Of a stretch of 64,000 bases of DNA, positions 12,901 through 26,006 are shown one piece after another; position 1 is the first letter of the stretch; each line of letters starts with the position of its first letter. The notes under the pieces were generated by a model. That model was given only the letters and a program-made list of their open reading frames with translations, was not told the origin of the DNA and searched no databases. Both the position numbers and the translations under genes were made by a program. The stretch comes from Ecdyonurus torrentis (Eukaryota; Arthropoda; Insecta; Ephemeroptera; Heptageniidae), in the NCBI GenBank assembly GCA_949318235.1, contig OX439137.1, forward strand, positions 24,240,653-24,304,652, read 5' to 3'.

Positions 12901-15900
12901 TTATTATTTTCTTGTTATAATTTAAATTTTTATTTGAATTTAAAAAAAATTATGTTACAAATCTAAACAACACTGCGTTTTTTTTTTTTTTTTGTTCGTT
13001 TGTTTTTTTTACAAAAAGGATGCTACGCCGCAAGGCTAACGCGCAAGTGATTCCATGCGGCTATCTAAACGTTGCAATAAATTTAATATTAAGAATGTGC
13101 GCTTATAATTAAGTGCCTGTTTTTAGTATATCAGTAAGGAGGTCCTGTTTTGCAAAGTAGAATTTCGTGTTTCACCGTGTTTTTTATAGAGCAGTATAAC
13201 GTATAACTGTATGTTAAAAGTAATTGCGCAGTCAGGTGGAGTTTACTCAGTCACCTATACTTTTCAATATTATTAGCGTAAAAAAAGAAAACAAACTTAT
13301 TTATTTTTGTTATATACTATCCGTCAGTGGCATATTATGCAAGATCACGTCAAATTTAATACATATATGGCAAGTATGGGGAGGCTTAAATCATCGTCGC
13401 TACGAAGATATCAAATCTTATATTCCAATGCGTTTCCTGCTTCATGCTTGATAAGGGGTGTATATTTTATGATGTATAACCAAATTATTTAAAATTGTAC
13501 CCAGCCAGCTAGCAGAGAGAGATCAGAGAGAGAGAGAACGGAAGCTAGAATCCATCGTCAGCGCGCACCGCATCGTATATCTGCAACTTTACACCTTCTT
13601 GTGTATTACATATCTTGCAAATTTTTTTTCCTCCTTGCATTTTGTACGCAATGCAACATAGCAACACTCTTTTCAAGTGCGTTCAAAGATCATAAACAGT
13701 ACTGTCAGTACACTCAAGCGCAATAAACATAGCTCTTAATCAGGCACCTTCTAAAGCTCTTAATGCTTAACTAATTTGGTTTGTCCTTATATTATACTAT
13801 AATATCATTCTTTGTAAGACCATCCTTTCAGTATTTTTTTTTTTTTTAACTATAGCAGTTTCAACCGTGAATTTTAATCGACTCACGGACCTTACCGTGT
13901 TTACAATATGCAATTTAATTCACATGATTAGCTAATAATTTTCTTGTCCGTTATTATTTCTTTTTTTTTTTCCTTCAATTATTATTGTTGTTGTTTTCAT
14001 TTCAATGCTAAAAAGTTTTGTTTTTATATATTATTCTAAAATCATGATTCGATAGTATAAAACTATTGGAGTCTTGATGCAAAGTCATCAGTGCATCCAT
14101 ATTATATATAGTTATATAGTATACAAGTATTACTGTATGATTTGTGCCTATGTAGGTTACTTTATAATTTATAGTATGGGTATGGGCATTCTTAATTCTT
14201 AAGGTAAAACTAAAGCAATTCGGATCTAATTTTAATTAATATTAATTGTGTTTGATACGCAAAAAAAAAAAAAAAAAAAAAATCATAAGATGATTTATTA
14301 ATAAAAAATGTTAAATGCAATGGTAAATGGTATATGATGTCAAAATAATAATTGCTAAATATTTATACTTCATAAATATTAATTTTGCTTTTATCAATTT
14401 ATTTTAATTATTTTATTAGTGTTGATTAAGAAATATTAATAATATGTTATAATTTATTATAATAATAATAATTAATACATGCCTCATGATTGCTTAATCT
14501 TTGTATATAGCAATAACTATTTTAATATATAAACACTTTATTATAACATATAGTATAAGTATATTATTATACTATGATTATATACTTATCTTACCAAGCT
14601 CTGGTCACCACGTGAACTGGCGGGTTCTCCACCACGAGGGTGCGAGTGCAATGTGGGGTGAGCGAAACGCATACGAGCGCGAGCGCACAGCCACACAAGC
14701 ATATATATACGTAATTTATTTTATTAATATTTTATGATCACTCATTTAACATTTTGTAAAAGGTATAATAGCGTCTTACTACTCTTACCTGCATTTAAAA
14801 GGTAACTGGAAGTTCATGGCTAGGTGGTAAAGTTCTAAGAATATAGGGGTATAATTTTTTTATCACTATTGCCCATATATGACACGAAATTACGGGACCA
14901 CAAATACACGATATAATATGGGATGAAATATTAACTTACGGTATATTTCAAACATTCAAAGTAAAATTATTAAATTTTTATATTAAATTATGAATAATCG
15001 ATTTATAAATTGATTATCAACATATTTACCCGCATAAAAATATTCCAGTTCTAAATAAATTTTAAATGAATTCTTTTGGGTTTTTTTCAATAAATTTGAA
15101 TTCTTTTACGTTGTTTTTAATAAAAAAGCAGTTCTAAACAGTTCTAACATTAAATAGAATTTTTAAGCACTGTTCTATTTAATTTCTTTTTATATTTTAC
15201 AGTTCTATATGAATTCTCTAAAATTAAATAAATAAAAATAAATTAAATGAAACAGTTCTAAATAACATCTATTTTTATAATGAATTCCAAAAAGTTTTTT
15301 TTATTTATTATTAATTTTGCTCACAGTTCTAAATGAATTTTTTATTTGCAAAACGATTCCAATTGAATTTTTAAAAATAATATTAAATAATATTTTTCAA
15401 TCCCGTTCTTTTTGAGTTCTTTTTTATTTTGAAAATGAGGTCTATAAATCATGTTGAATTCTATAAGAGTTCTAAAATAGTTAATTTTATTTTGAAAATT
15501 TTCTAACAATTCTTTTTGAGTTCTTTATAAATAAAATGAATTCCAAAAGAGTTCCACAAAAACATTTTATAAAAATGATTTCTAAATAAATTCCATTCAT
15601 TTAAATTTTTTATTATAAATGCGCGAATTTTAAAAAATTGATTGATAATTAATTTCATCAATTAAGGCAGAAATTATTTAATTTTTTTAATGCGATTTAA
15701 AATAATTTTTTCCAGACTGTATGCAGTAAAAAAAATTATCTTAAAAGAAATGTTTGCTGGTTTTTTGCTTTTTGTGTAGGAACAGAAAACTTTTCAACTT
15801 TTTTTTTAAGAATAAATTCTTTCTAGTGTTAAGGGAGGGCTACATGTTTAATTTTATTCAAATCGGACAAAAAATACTGAAGTTATAAGGGAAAAATGAC

Positions 15901-16957
15901 TCTTCAAAATGGTTTTGGAGCTGCCACATCTCCAATTTTCAAACGTTTTGTTTCATATTTTGGACACGATTATATCTCGTCGAGATCTATCTGGAGTAAC
16001 TCGTCAGAATTTTGATATTCCGCCTCCTTCACCCCTTTAACCTGAAATCTGGTATAAAAAGTACGATTTTCTCGGAACCTATTAAAGATAGAGCCTCCAA
16101 ATTAGCGCCAAACGACAGGAAATCGAAAGATGATTCTAAGATCAGATTCGTTCCGCTGGGCATGTAGCACGAGCACGAGCTACACGAGCTTAAATACATT
16201 TGACTACATTATATAGAAGGCAGGGAGGGGAGGTGTATCAAAATAATAAAATAAATAAAATATAATAAGAAAGGAACTGAAAAAGAACTGTTTTATTTTA
16301 TTTAAAAAGAACTCAAAAAGAATTGTTTTTATTTTATTTAAAAGAACTCAAATAGAATGCATCAGGGGCTGTCAATATAATTACCGTGGGAATAAAGTTC
16401 CAAAAGAGTTCTAAAAAAATAAAAATAAATAAAAATGAATAAAAATAAAAACAGTTCTAAATGGTGTCTTTTTTGCAACAAAAAAATTATTTAGAAGCGC
16501 TTCCAAATGAATATTTATTTTTAAAAAAAGAATTCAAGTAGAACTGAATCTTTTTTATTCGGGTATCTATGATTTTAATATTATAATTTATAAAGTATAT
16601 TTCACAGTAACAATAATAAGCTGCTTATTTAAGTAACGCGTTCGAGGCATCTTGTAACAACCGTCGCCCCTCACGTTGATCAAGACGTTTTCAAGAAAAT
16701 GTGGGAAACAAGGGGTGGTGGAGGGTGTATAATGAGCATCACTATACTCCCCCTATTGGTGGTGTCAAAGTTCATAAAAGCCAGACATATGGTTCTACTT
16801 TTTAACATGAAAAAGGCAGTACCTTTATTACTGTGAAAAGTTATATGTATATAATATTTAAAGCATGCAGCTGCAATACTGCAATGCACAATACACTTCT
16901 ATTTATTTATTATTAAAAGTAATGTGAAATATTACTAATTGGAGTATTATGTATATA

Positions 16958-17005
<48 letters not shown>

Positions 17006-19491
17006 ATATATAGACTTAATTTTATGCAGGTATTACTACCAGCAATTCAATCCCTTTACAATTTTCAAAATTTAAAATATTTAGAACTATATTTTATATA
17101 TTTATTTGGAGGTTAAAAATAATATCACAAATTTAGCATTCAGTTTTATATCATAGTATATATTTTATAATGAACAAAGCTTCTTCTTCGTACTTTTTTC
17201 CCCGCAGTTATAATTTAAAATTATATATATATTTTTTTAATTTCATTTTTTTTTTAATTAATCAATATAATTATATTATAATAGACTGGACAGTAAAACA
17301 ATATAAGTAGATATTCTGTTGTGTCGTGTATATAATTATATTATTATATTTGTGGGTGGGTGTGCTGTGTGCAAACCGCAAAAAAATATTATTTATTCGT
17401 ACTATACATGCAATCATAGACATGTCTATGCATGCAATAGTGTCTCCTTCGAATATTATCTTCTTCAAACTGCATGCGGGCTTTCACATCATATAATTTA
17501 TATTATTGTATATTATACAGCTAGGTAACTATAACAACCTTGAGGTATCAAGGCATCTTAAAATTCCAAGGATATTTTTGGTGGCCCACGTTTTGTTTGC
17601 ATTAAAAAAAAAAAAAAAAAAAAAAAAAAGGAAACACATAAATTTATTCTATAACTTCAAAAGTAACTGACCGATTTTGTTTTGTTACAATACGTATTGT
17701 GTATTGTAATACCTAAATTTCAGATTGAATAAAATTTTTTGAAATGACCGTTTTTTTTTTTAATATGCCAGCTTTATTAGTGTGGCGGCCTTTTCTGTGT
17801 TCAAATGTCTCTTTTAAAAATGTTCTAAAATTTAAGTATTATAACAAAACAAACGTGATCAAGTTTTTGAAATTGTGGGTAAAAAATTAGTTTTTTTTTT
17901 TTTTCTTAGAAAGCTGATTTTTTGTTCATGATATGATAATATAAGTAGTGATTGAACCTTTTATTAGTTGGAGCGAAGGGAGGGTTATCATTTCATCGTG
18001 GTGTTAAATGAATAAAACAGAATGCTTCGATCAACTCCACCTACTAGTTACTTGCATACGAACGCAGAAATAAACGCATAATAAAAATGCTGGCTCATCA
18101 TTTATAAGCAAAATTAATTACAATATTATTTATAATGCATAGCATGAATATATATATATCAAAAATATTTATGCTGTTTTAATTCATGATATAATGGCAT
18201 AAATGCAGGAATAAATTACGTAATTTCCTCTTGTGACGGCATTATGTAGAGTTTTTGCATTAATATAACATTCGGGTATATAGAAGAAAGATCCGTGGAA
18301 AAAAGGACCTCGGATAAAAGGTCCTACCAGTGCGCAGCTCGCCGAAACGCTATACCTGTGCGTAAAGACAGGTCCTTTTATCCGCGGATCTTTTTTCCGT
18401 GGACCTTAGTTCAGCCATTCAAAATTCGACGTCATATGTGAGCTCTGAATAAAATAGACCGATACAGGAAAATTACACATTTTGCCTGTTCAAAATAATT
18501 ATACTTTCATGCAATATTTTTGAACGTTTTTTTTTTTTGAATTGGGTTTTCAAGTTTGCGGTTCAAAGAATATATAATAATAAAAAAAATACTAATTTTC
18601 CACAGAAAATTGCAAAAGAAAAACACTTTTGTCCTATGCTGAGCAATTTGGTATTCATTGCTCCAGTATGGCGTCGAAGCGCATTAAGTATATGTGATTT
18701 CATGCTCATACACCCTATACACTATATCATTCACACAAAAGTGACTTTTGTGAAGTTTAGCGTGTACAATATCTCAACCGCACACTACCTTACACCTAAT
18801 CTGTAATGATGCTGACGGGATAAGTGCCACTTCATGGATCATATCTGTATATGAATAGAGGTGTGGTACGACTATATTATAGGGGACAAGAACGATCCGC
18901 ACTCGTATGCAAACTTCATCATGTTTCTATAAATATACTCTGGTTGAGATTCATGGGGAGGGGGGGGGGGGGGCAATATTGTACATATCTCTGAGTCAGT
19001 TTTATCGTAGTATAATGGTTTTATTCATAATATATAGCACTTGCGTGGTGTGAAAACATATGACCCAGAACTATATAAAACGAAGAAAAAAAAAAAAAGA
19101 AAAAAAAAAAAAGAAAAAAAAAAAAAAAAAAGAAAAAGAAAAAAAGAAAGAAAGAAAAAAAAAAACATAAATGATGACAATGACGAATTTATTTTTTGTC
19201 TGGAATATTTTAAATAAAAATTAAATATTTTATTTTAAGTTATTTTAATATTACTTCACCACAATAAAGGTAGCATCAGCATATTAATTATTATTATTAT
19301 TATTATTTTGGTCTCTTTGTATACTTTGTATTGTTTGTATACTTTCATGACACTTCTAATTGCCTGATTTTTTTTTTTAATCGATATACATTGACTTTAT
19401 TTTCTAAAGTTAAAAACATATATTATTAAAAAACAAAAACATATTGGATTCAAAATTTGGTATGCAGGATGTAATTAATTTAGAATAAAAC

Positions 19492-19577
<86 letters not shown>

Positions 19578-19850
19578 AAATAACTCTATGGAGAGATCCA
19601 AGCAGTAACATATGGTAACAGCTAGGGAATTAAAAAAAAAACGTTGCTCTTATTACAAATTATTACTGTTTTATATATATTCGCAATGTACTGTATGTAT
19701 TTGTATGCAATATTATATTATATTGAATCAAATATTTCAAATTAGTAGGATAAGAGACCTCATTAAATAAAATATAAGCATTAGTTTAGCAATAAAAATA
19801 TGAAAAGATAATTCATATAATTTTTTAAGCTCTATAAACAACAATAGCAA

Positions 19851-19881
<31 letters not shown>

Positions 19882-22479
19882 GAAAGAAAAAAAAACAACG
19901 ATGAAAAAGAATTGATGCGCATATTCACACATCAGCATCATCAATTGGGGGGAGGGGGGAAGGGGGAGACTGCTGAAGTATAGTATTCTTAAAATTTTAA
20001 TTTTACAAATGTTTAATGGTAAAAGTAATAAAAATATGTTGATACAAAAACTGAGAACAGATAAAACAGTTATATAAAGTAGTTATATAATATAATAAAT
20101 CTGGCCGCATATTATCTAAAATCTAACAAGACAATAATTATTACTGACATTGAAAATTGACGACCTTTTGATTTTTATGTAAAATGAAAATAAATGTCCT
20201 TATAATTTTTAGGGTATTACGTACTATTAATTTATTATAATAATTATTATCAACAATATATATCAACTAAAAAAAAAAAAAAAAAAAAAAACTAACTTTT
20301 TGTATAATGAATTGCAAATTGATCTATTTAACGATTGCTTATAACTTAAAAATATTATATACTTGTAATAAGTGTATTACAGTATATAATTTTGTGATAT
20401 CATATCCTCCATGATAACAGCAATATATAAAGTAACCTGATATAAGATTTACTATAAAACCGCGCAAACGTATACAATAACTTACCAAAACTATCGCAAT
20501 ACTGCAGAAAACGCTGTCATATTTAATTTCGGTCTGACTCGGTGGAAATTTGGACTTCTAGAGAAACAAAATCAGTTTCTCAGTCAGTATTTATACCCAA
20601 ATGTACCTCATTTTTATTGGACGATACAGAATAGCTCTTGGTCTATTGGTTCATAGGTTTTAAAAACTTTTGATTTATTGGTTCATAGAAAAAACGTTTT
20701 TTTTTTTTTTAATGTCAGATTTTGAAGAACAGCAGAAAATTGCCCCCTGCTCCTATATTGTAACAAAATAGAATTTCATTAGTTTTTATTGCATAGGAAT
20801 AAATCAGTCACAACCCTTAAACTTTAATGGACGCAGAAATGCCTATTCTATAGGCATTTTTTTTTTAAAAGAATTAAGGTCGACCCTGGGTGCAGTGTAA
20901 AGTAGGTCGAAGGTGCAGTTTTCCAATCGTAAAAGTTTTTTTGTACTCGTAAATACCTCTGTTTAAATGAATACATAGAAAATAATAATAAAATTAAATT
21001 TTAAAATTCGAGTAACGGGTAGTTAACAAAAGTCTAAAACGTTCATTCATGAGAGTTAGAATTAACTAATGGGTAGGTTCAGTCATGGTATATTAGGGTC
21101 AAGGTGTACAGTACTTAAATAAAGTGCAAATTGTATGCACTATGTTTCACTTATACCAGGTCTATACACTTATCAGTTAACTGACCATTTAACTAACGAA
21201 AGGGCTGCCAAAGTGTTTTAAGTGGTCCATATCAAGATCGCGCTGCTCTCCCACTACCGCACCTCCACTTAGCCAAGGCACTTAACACGGGGATGAGTTG
21301 ACTGACAAGTGAAGTGTGAGAGGGTTGTGCTAGAGTTCCCTCCACCTTTCGTTAGGTGGAGGTAGAGCCTTCCCCCCACCTTAGGAGGAGGACACTAGGT
21401 GGATGGGACTCTGACTGAGCATTGCTATTGGCATGGCAAAATAATTATGCTTTTCAATATTAATTAAAATCTCTATATTATAAAGTAGTATTTATTTGAA
21501 GAATATGAGGGTTTTTGAATGAATATAATATTATATGATACATATATTTATAAAAAAAAAAAAAAATGATGTGATGAATAAATAAGTAAATTTTGAATTT
21601 AAACCTCACACTGCGCCGCGGTCCCGAATAAATCTGACCGAATCTCTCCAAATAGTATATTTATAATATTATACAGTATAACAGTATGAAGAAACTTAAA
21701 GGCAAGCGGTCAGATGTTATATATTACATAATATATGCGTACAAAAATAAGTCAATCTATAAGTATATATCTATATACAATATAAATATAAGTATGGGTA
21801 TTATATTAATTTTAATTATATTTTATTAATTATGATTGCTATAGCTGGATAAAATTATTGATTATATAAACACTCGCATCAGCATAAAATTTGAACTCTT
21901 ATGAAATATATATACCACGTATATGCAAAATTTATTATTGAATATTATTTTATTAATATATTATAATATAAATTCTACGATCAAATATTATTTTTAGACA
22001 ACGAAATATAATATTTTTTAAACTGTATTCTGTATTGATAGCGCTAAAAGTTTCTCACATGGTTAAAATAATGTCTTCCAATATGCTCCTGTCAGATTTT
22101 GATTGCATTTCTCGGAGAGTAAAAAAACCCTATCATTTAGCTTCCCCCTCTCTGTAACAATATAGAAATGCATTTTAGACATAAACATGTCAAAATAATC
22201 TGTACAATCGATTCAATTTTCTATGTTATTGAATGCTATTTTGGCCTTTGCTGTTATTTTTTATATATTATTTTATTGAATGATTTTTTTTTATTATTAT
22301 TATATCAGAGGGTTATTCGATTCGTTTGAATTTTGCTTCCAATAAATCAAAAATAAATACCATACACATTTTGTTCTTCTATAAACTCTATTTGTGAGAT
22401 GAAAGTCTTCTAGAAATTAATTTTTAATATTAAAATCTGAATTTTATCGTTTTATTTTCATAAATATCTTGTCATATGA

Positions 22480-22515
<36 letters not shown>

Positions 22516-23409
22516 GCAGTATTGGAATATTTGCTTATTTTTTTGTACAATTTCAAAACAATTTATAGTTAATACATATATATTCCGATATTATATAATG
22601 AACTTTTATATAAATTTAATATTTATTTATATATTTAATATTTATTAATACAAAATTAAAAATAAAAAAAGTAACTAAATTCTATAATATTTCTATTATT
22701 TTTAATATGCAAGTTATTTAATGAAAATATCGCTGAACGTTCAACTCGTTTTAATTTTAAAACATAATATCGCATATAAAATATCACATTAAATATTTTA
22801 ATTTATTTAAGTGATTCAGAATGCAATCATGCTAACAAGTATACATATATAGTGACGCGTTCACACACCACATCTCGAATCTGTTCAGTACACGCTATAT
22901 CGATTTACTTATTCGACATATACCGTGGCCGAAACAAATTCAGATATTTTTAAAACCTTGTTTTTCATGTACAGTATATTTATATAATATTTAATTAAAC
23001 AGTTCATCCCACTGGTATCAGCAGATCAAATACTGAAAACACTGGTGATAATCGCACACGCTTTACTGCAAACAAAGCAAAGTACATGCACGCTGAATAT
23101 ATAATAATATATTGCAATGAAATGCTTGTATTATAAAATTTGTTATAATATTGTCCACGCGGATAAGAGAAATAGTATAACATAAAATAAATTTTGTTAT
23201 TTGTGAATAATATGTGCTGTAAATTATTCTTATACTATAATTATTTTAAATATTTTAATATATATTATAAATATAGCATAAATTATGTATTGTCATTAAT
23301 ATTGTTGAAATTTCGCTATAACATGATTATTATTTATTACGTATTCATATATCTTTCAGTGCGGTATATTATTTGGAAAAAATAGTAAAAGTATTTACAG
23401 TAAAAATCG

Positions 23410-23440
<31 letters not shown>

Positions 23441-24141
23441 GAACTTTTGTAGGCGTCATAAAGTTATTTATTAAAATTGCAAAAAAAAAAAAAAAAAAAA
23501 AAAAAAAGAAGAAGAAGAAGAAGTTGTATAGGAATGAATATATTTATGGTTTTACGTTTCTGCAACAATTATTTGTTTTTTGTTATTGAGCCGTCAACTA
23601 AATTTGTTGTACTTTATTGTGTGTGGCTTTGCAGGGAAGTTTTTTATTTTTTATTATTATTATTATATATATTTGTTTTTAATACAGTAAACCAAAGAAC
23701 ATGGTCTTTTTGGTATAACGTATCTTTTTTGTACCGTCATTTTACTTAAAATGAATTTCTATTGGCATATATGGGAATAACATGTATTTAAATAGAGTTT
23801 TGCGTCAACTGAAATCTCCATAATATTGCATTGTGTGGCCATATAGAAATTCATTTTTTAAGTAAAATGACTGTTCAACATCATTGAATCAATAACATAA
23901 AAAAATTTCAATTTCATGTGTGTATATGATTATTTGTATTCCTCGCCGTTAGTATATTCACACTACTTTTGCATGCTGCTTTTGATACATTTATTGTTAT
24001 ATTGTTGTTTGTATATTGTTTCAGATTCAAGCTGCGACACGTAGCACCACTGAAACCGCGGACCAACAGTTAACCAAAGTGGAGGAAACATTGAGGAATA
24101 CTGCGGTAGCTTCCACCGCGGAAAAAGATAAATCCAAGTAA
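8088..24141 (+). CDS. RBIS: RBIS/C8orf59-type ribosomal biogenesis factor (2 coding exons)
   Basis: The coding sequence joins 8088-8264 and 24025-24141 for a 97-residue protein; the vertebrate family member has about 100. The N-terminus is a run of alternating Lys/Asn (GKNKNKNKNKG), followed by FKVAGARSLKAKNKTQKLKLNLKK at residues 37-59, which matches the family core F-x-I/V-A...KAKNK...NLKKI. The second exon (IQAATRSTTETADQQL...EKDKSK) is Ala/Thr/Glu-rich and helical-looking. RBIS is a small, basic nucleolar protein that assists 60S subunit maturation. The start ATG has a good context (AAACCATGG). Splice junctions are phase 0 (AAA|GTAAGT and TTGTTTCAG|ATT). The last exon is less conserved than the first, so the C-terminal assignment is less sure than the family call. 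Very high Lys content is normal for this family. Confidence 0.85.
8515..8578. repeat. (TA)n microsatellite
   Basis: About 32 TA units lie 250 bp inside the RBIS intron. Confidence 0.95.
9421..9759 (+). mobile_element. TTAA-flanked MITE, copy 2
   Basis: It is collinear with the copy at 3972-4306 over its whole length. The left terminus is degraded (GGAAATAGGG, no TTAA), while the right end CCCTACTCCC-TTAA is intact. It is therefore an older insertion or one damaged on one side. Confidence 0.85.
10570..10769. other. Assembly gap (200 N) with duplicated flanks
   Basis: The 16 bases immediately left of the gap (TTCTATTAGCTTTATC, 10554-10569) are repeated exactly at its right edge (10770-10785). 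The two contigs probably overlap, so the gap may hold little or no missing sequence. Confidence 0.95.
15029..16563. mobile_element. Non-autonomous DNA element with AGTTCT/GAATTC motif arrays
   Basis: Termini CCCGCATAAAAATATTCCAG and the inverted CTGAATC...TTTTTTATTCGGG define an element of about 1.5 kb flanked by TA on both sides. Both sub-terminal regions are crowded with variants of a 14-16 bp motif reading AGTTCTAAATGAATTC or its inverse (15044-15600 and 16270-16560). The centre (about 15830-16230) is different, less AT-rich sequence and has no intact reading frame; it may be a remnant of the original gene or a later insertion. No transposase was recognised. Confidence 0.6.
18290..18405. 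repeat. Hairpin-forming inverted repeat
   Basis: Two 36-nt arms (18290-18325 and 18370-18405) pair with few mismatches around GGATAAAAGG and GTGGAAAAAAG, separated by a 44-nt GC-richer loop. It is probably a small MITE. Confidence 0.75.
18408..18719 (+). mobile_element. TATA-flanked MITE, copy A
   Basis: It shares blocks with 35999-36308 and 53661-53959, including CGACGTCATATGTGAG, the string TCCTATGCTGAGCAAT and the right end ACACCC-TATA. The left end is eroded or displaced by the neighbouring hairpin. Confidence 0.7.
19494..19574. repeat. (GA)n microsatellite
   Basis: About 40 GA units. Confidence 0.95.
21168..21420. repeat. GC-richer structured repeat of unknown class
   Basis: This 250 bp island stands out from the AT-rich intron. 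It contains nested inverted pairs: CACTTATCAGTTAACT with AGTTGACTGACAAGTG, CTAACGAAAGG with CCTTTCGTTAG, and CTCCACC with GGTGGAG. It could be a SINE or foldback element; no tRNA-type promoter boxes were evident. Confidence 0.4.
23736..23871. mobile_element. Small palindromic MITE
   Basis: GTCATTTTACTTAAAATGAA and TTCATTTTTTAAGTAAAATGAC are inverted ends of a 136 bp element, only 150 bp upstream of the final RBIS acceptor. Confidence 0.7.
24025..24141 (+). CDS. RBIS: RBIS last coding exon
   Basis: It starts after TGTATATTGTTTCAG and encodes 38 residues to TAA. Its base composition (GCGACACGTAGCACCACTG...) is much less AT-rich than the intron, and the phase matches the donor at 8264. It resembles the family's VNKAF..VQKEL helix only loosely. 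Confidence 0.75.
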   Translation: MQAATRSTTETADQQLTKVEETLRNTAVASTAEKDKSK

Positions 24142-24220
24142 AATTATTTATCAACGTTTTTACCTCATGTGTATAATGCGGGTTGTTTATTTATTTATTT
24201 TTTTTTTGATTTAGTTATAA

Positions 24221-24226
24221 AATAAA
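24221..24226 (+). terminator. RBIS poly(A) signal candidate
   Basis: A canonical AATAAA lies 80 nt after the stop codon; a second AATAAA-rich cluster is near 24885. Confidence 0.5.
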
Positions 24227-25075
24227 TAAGTTTTATTTTACAGATTATTATGCTTTTGTTTTTTTAAAAATAATTATTTCGTATGTCGATTTTTTTGTTA
24301 AATTTTGTTTTCTTTCATTATATATGTTTAACAAGATATATAGTTTTGGTTTTTAAAAGTATAAAACTAAAAGTTTACAGTATATATAAATATCTAAAGT
24401 AAAATCTGTTTCAATTTATTATTTAAGCACTTTAAAGTTTGTGCAAACAAAAATATATATATATGATAAAAAAAAAATAATCAAACGTATACAGATTACA
24501 GACACTATATGATTTAAAATTATACGTTTCTTATGGACTCAAAGCTTTCATCATGAAATATTTTCACATTTCATTACTTCAAAAACGTAATAACTTTTCA
24601 TGTAAATGGTATATTGCATGCTATTTTACTAAACTGTAAGTGAATAGATTAAATTTTTGTTTCACTGTGTTTGGTACAAAAAGAAAAAAATACATGCCAT
24701 AAGTTGTAATATAATTCATTTAATTCATATTTTTATTTATAATATAAATATATTTTTTGGGTTATATATATTATACCGAATTTAAAATCACAGTTGTATT
24801 TTTTTTTCTTTTTTTACATTTTTTTTTATAGCTCGCATATTGTCCCCATTTTCATTGTCATATTTTTAAAGTACAACTTCTATGAATAAATAAAATTCAT
24901 CCAAGATAAAATTATCTTATTTATTTAAAAATATACATTTCCATAAAAATATGGTTAAAGAAATGATGATAAAATATTTTATAGTATTTCACAAAAAGTT
25001 TGACTCTATTTTAGTATAAGTAGAATGCAACTTTATAAGTTGAACTTTTTGTTTATCAAAATAGTTTGATTTTTT

Positions 25076-25076
<1 letters not shown>

Positions 25077-25127
<51 letters not shown>
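25077..25127. repeat. (GA)n microsatellite
   Basis: About 25 GA units lie in the convergent intergenic spacer. Confidence 0.95.
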
Positions 25128-25132
<5 letters not shown>

Positions 25133-25562
25133 TACATTATTTGAGTTTCAATAGACTATGCGTAAACTTTTTATTATTATTATTTATTTTTTTTTGTACA
25201 CTGAAATATAACATTTAATTCTATTTGGTCATATAAAAGTATTTCATATGAACACAAATATTATGTAATGTAAGTAGATAACTATATATTATATAATCCA
25301 AAGAAGATTCCTGCTGAAAAGTACTGGTCAGCTGGAGATGGGTATTGCGGGCCGTGATTGCGGGTCATAATTGCATTGATCAAATGGGCAACAAAATATA
25401 GCTTTCAGGATAAAAAAAATAAAAATAAAAAAAATAAAAACATAAAATTGAATAACGATATATTGATAATATATATAGACAAAGAGAATCATTCTCTTTG
25501 GATTACCTATCTATAGAAATACTTTAATATTATGTTGTATTCCTATATATATATATGGAGAC

Positions 25563-25568
25563 TTTAAT
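25563..25568 (-). terminator. DRAM copy 1 poly(A) signal candidate
   Basis: ATTAAA on the minus strand lies about 60 nt past the stop codon. AATAAA occurs only further away (near 25170). Confidence 0.35.
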
Positions 25569-25629
25569 ACACGGATTCATGGTAATTCCGTAAAGCAAAT
25601 TAAAGTGCACAAATCTCCCATACATATAT

Positions 25630-25719
25630 TTAAACAATACAACCAAAATGAGCACTTTTTTCTTCATTGATATCATTGTTACTTTCTTCTTCAGTTAATA
25701 TTTCAATTTCTTCCAAATT
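25630..25719 (-). CDS. DRAM2: DRAM copy 1 exon 6
   Basis: After ATTGTTACAG it encodes 29 residues of acidic cytoplasmic tail ending HFGCIV and a TAA stop. Phase matches exon 5. An acidic tail is plausible for sorting but no dileucine or tyrosine motif is certain. Confidence 0.8.
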   Translation of the reverse strand, partial: NLEEIEILTEEESNNDINEEKSAHFGCIV

Positions 25720-25951
25720 CTGTAACAATAAATATACATCATAGCCTTAATTTTAGAGAAGTAAAAGATTTTTTTTTTAAATTAACTGTTAAATTTGTTT
25801 TATTGGAAAATAGACCGAGATAAATTATATTTATTATTATAACAGTCATTCGGTGTATGGTAATAAATTATTATTATAAAAATTGTAAGTATAGAACCGT
25901 CTGCATGTTTCTGAATTTAACAAATTAGAACAGAATTATTAAAAAAATAAA

Positions 25952-26006
<55 letters not shown>

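Larger units (their letters stand above)
8265..24024 (+). other. RBIS intron (15.8 kb)
   Basis: This very long intron contains no exon I can support. It holds the listed mobile elements, an assembly gap, many A/T runs (about 9780-9806, 9897-9927, 16961-17003, 22482-22513, 23410-23437) and AT-rich filler. The stretch 14580-14700 is locally GC-rich with CACGTG and GCGAGCGCAC strings, but no gene was recognised there. Confidence 0.7.
24142..25629. other. Convergent 3' intergenic spacer
   Basis: It separates the RBIS stop from the DRAM copy 1 stop. It is AT-rich, carries a (GA)n tract at 25077-25127 and a small GC-richer patch near 25325-25375 (GGGCCGTGATTGCGGGTC). No gene was seen. Confidence 0.6.

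Noticed and set aside
14580..14700. GC-rich stretch with GGGTTCTCCACC as a possible tRNA
   Set aside because: No cloverleaf, A box or proper B box could be drawn.
19410..19601. Minus-strand Leu-Ser repeat ORF
   Set aside because: Translation of the (GA)n tract.
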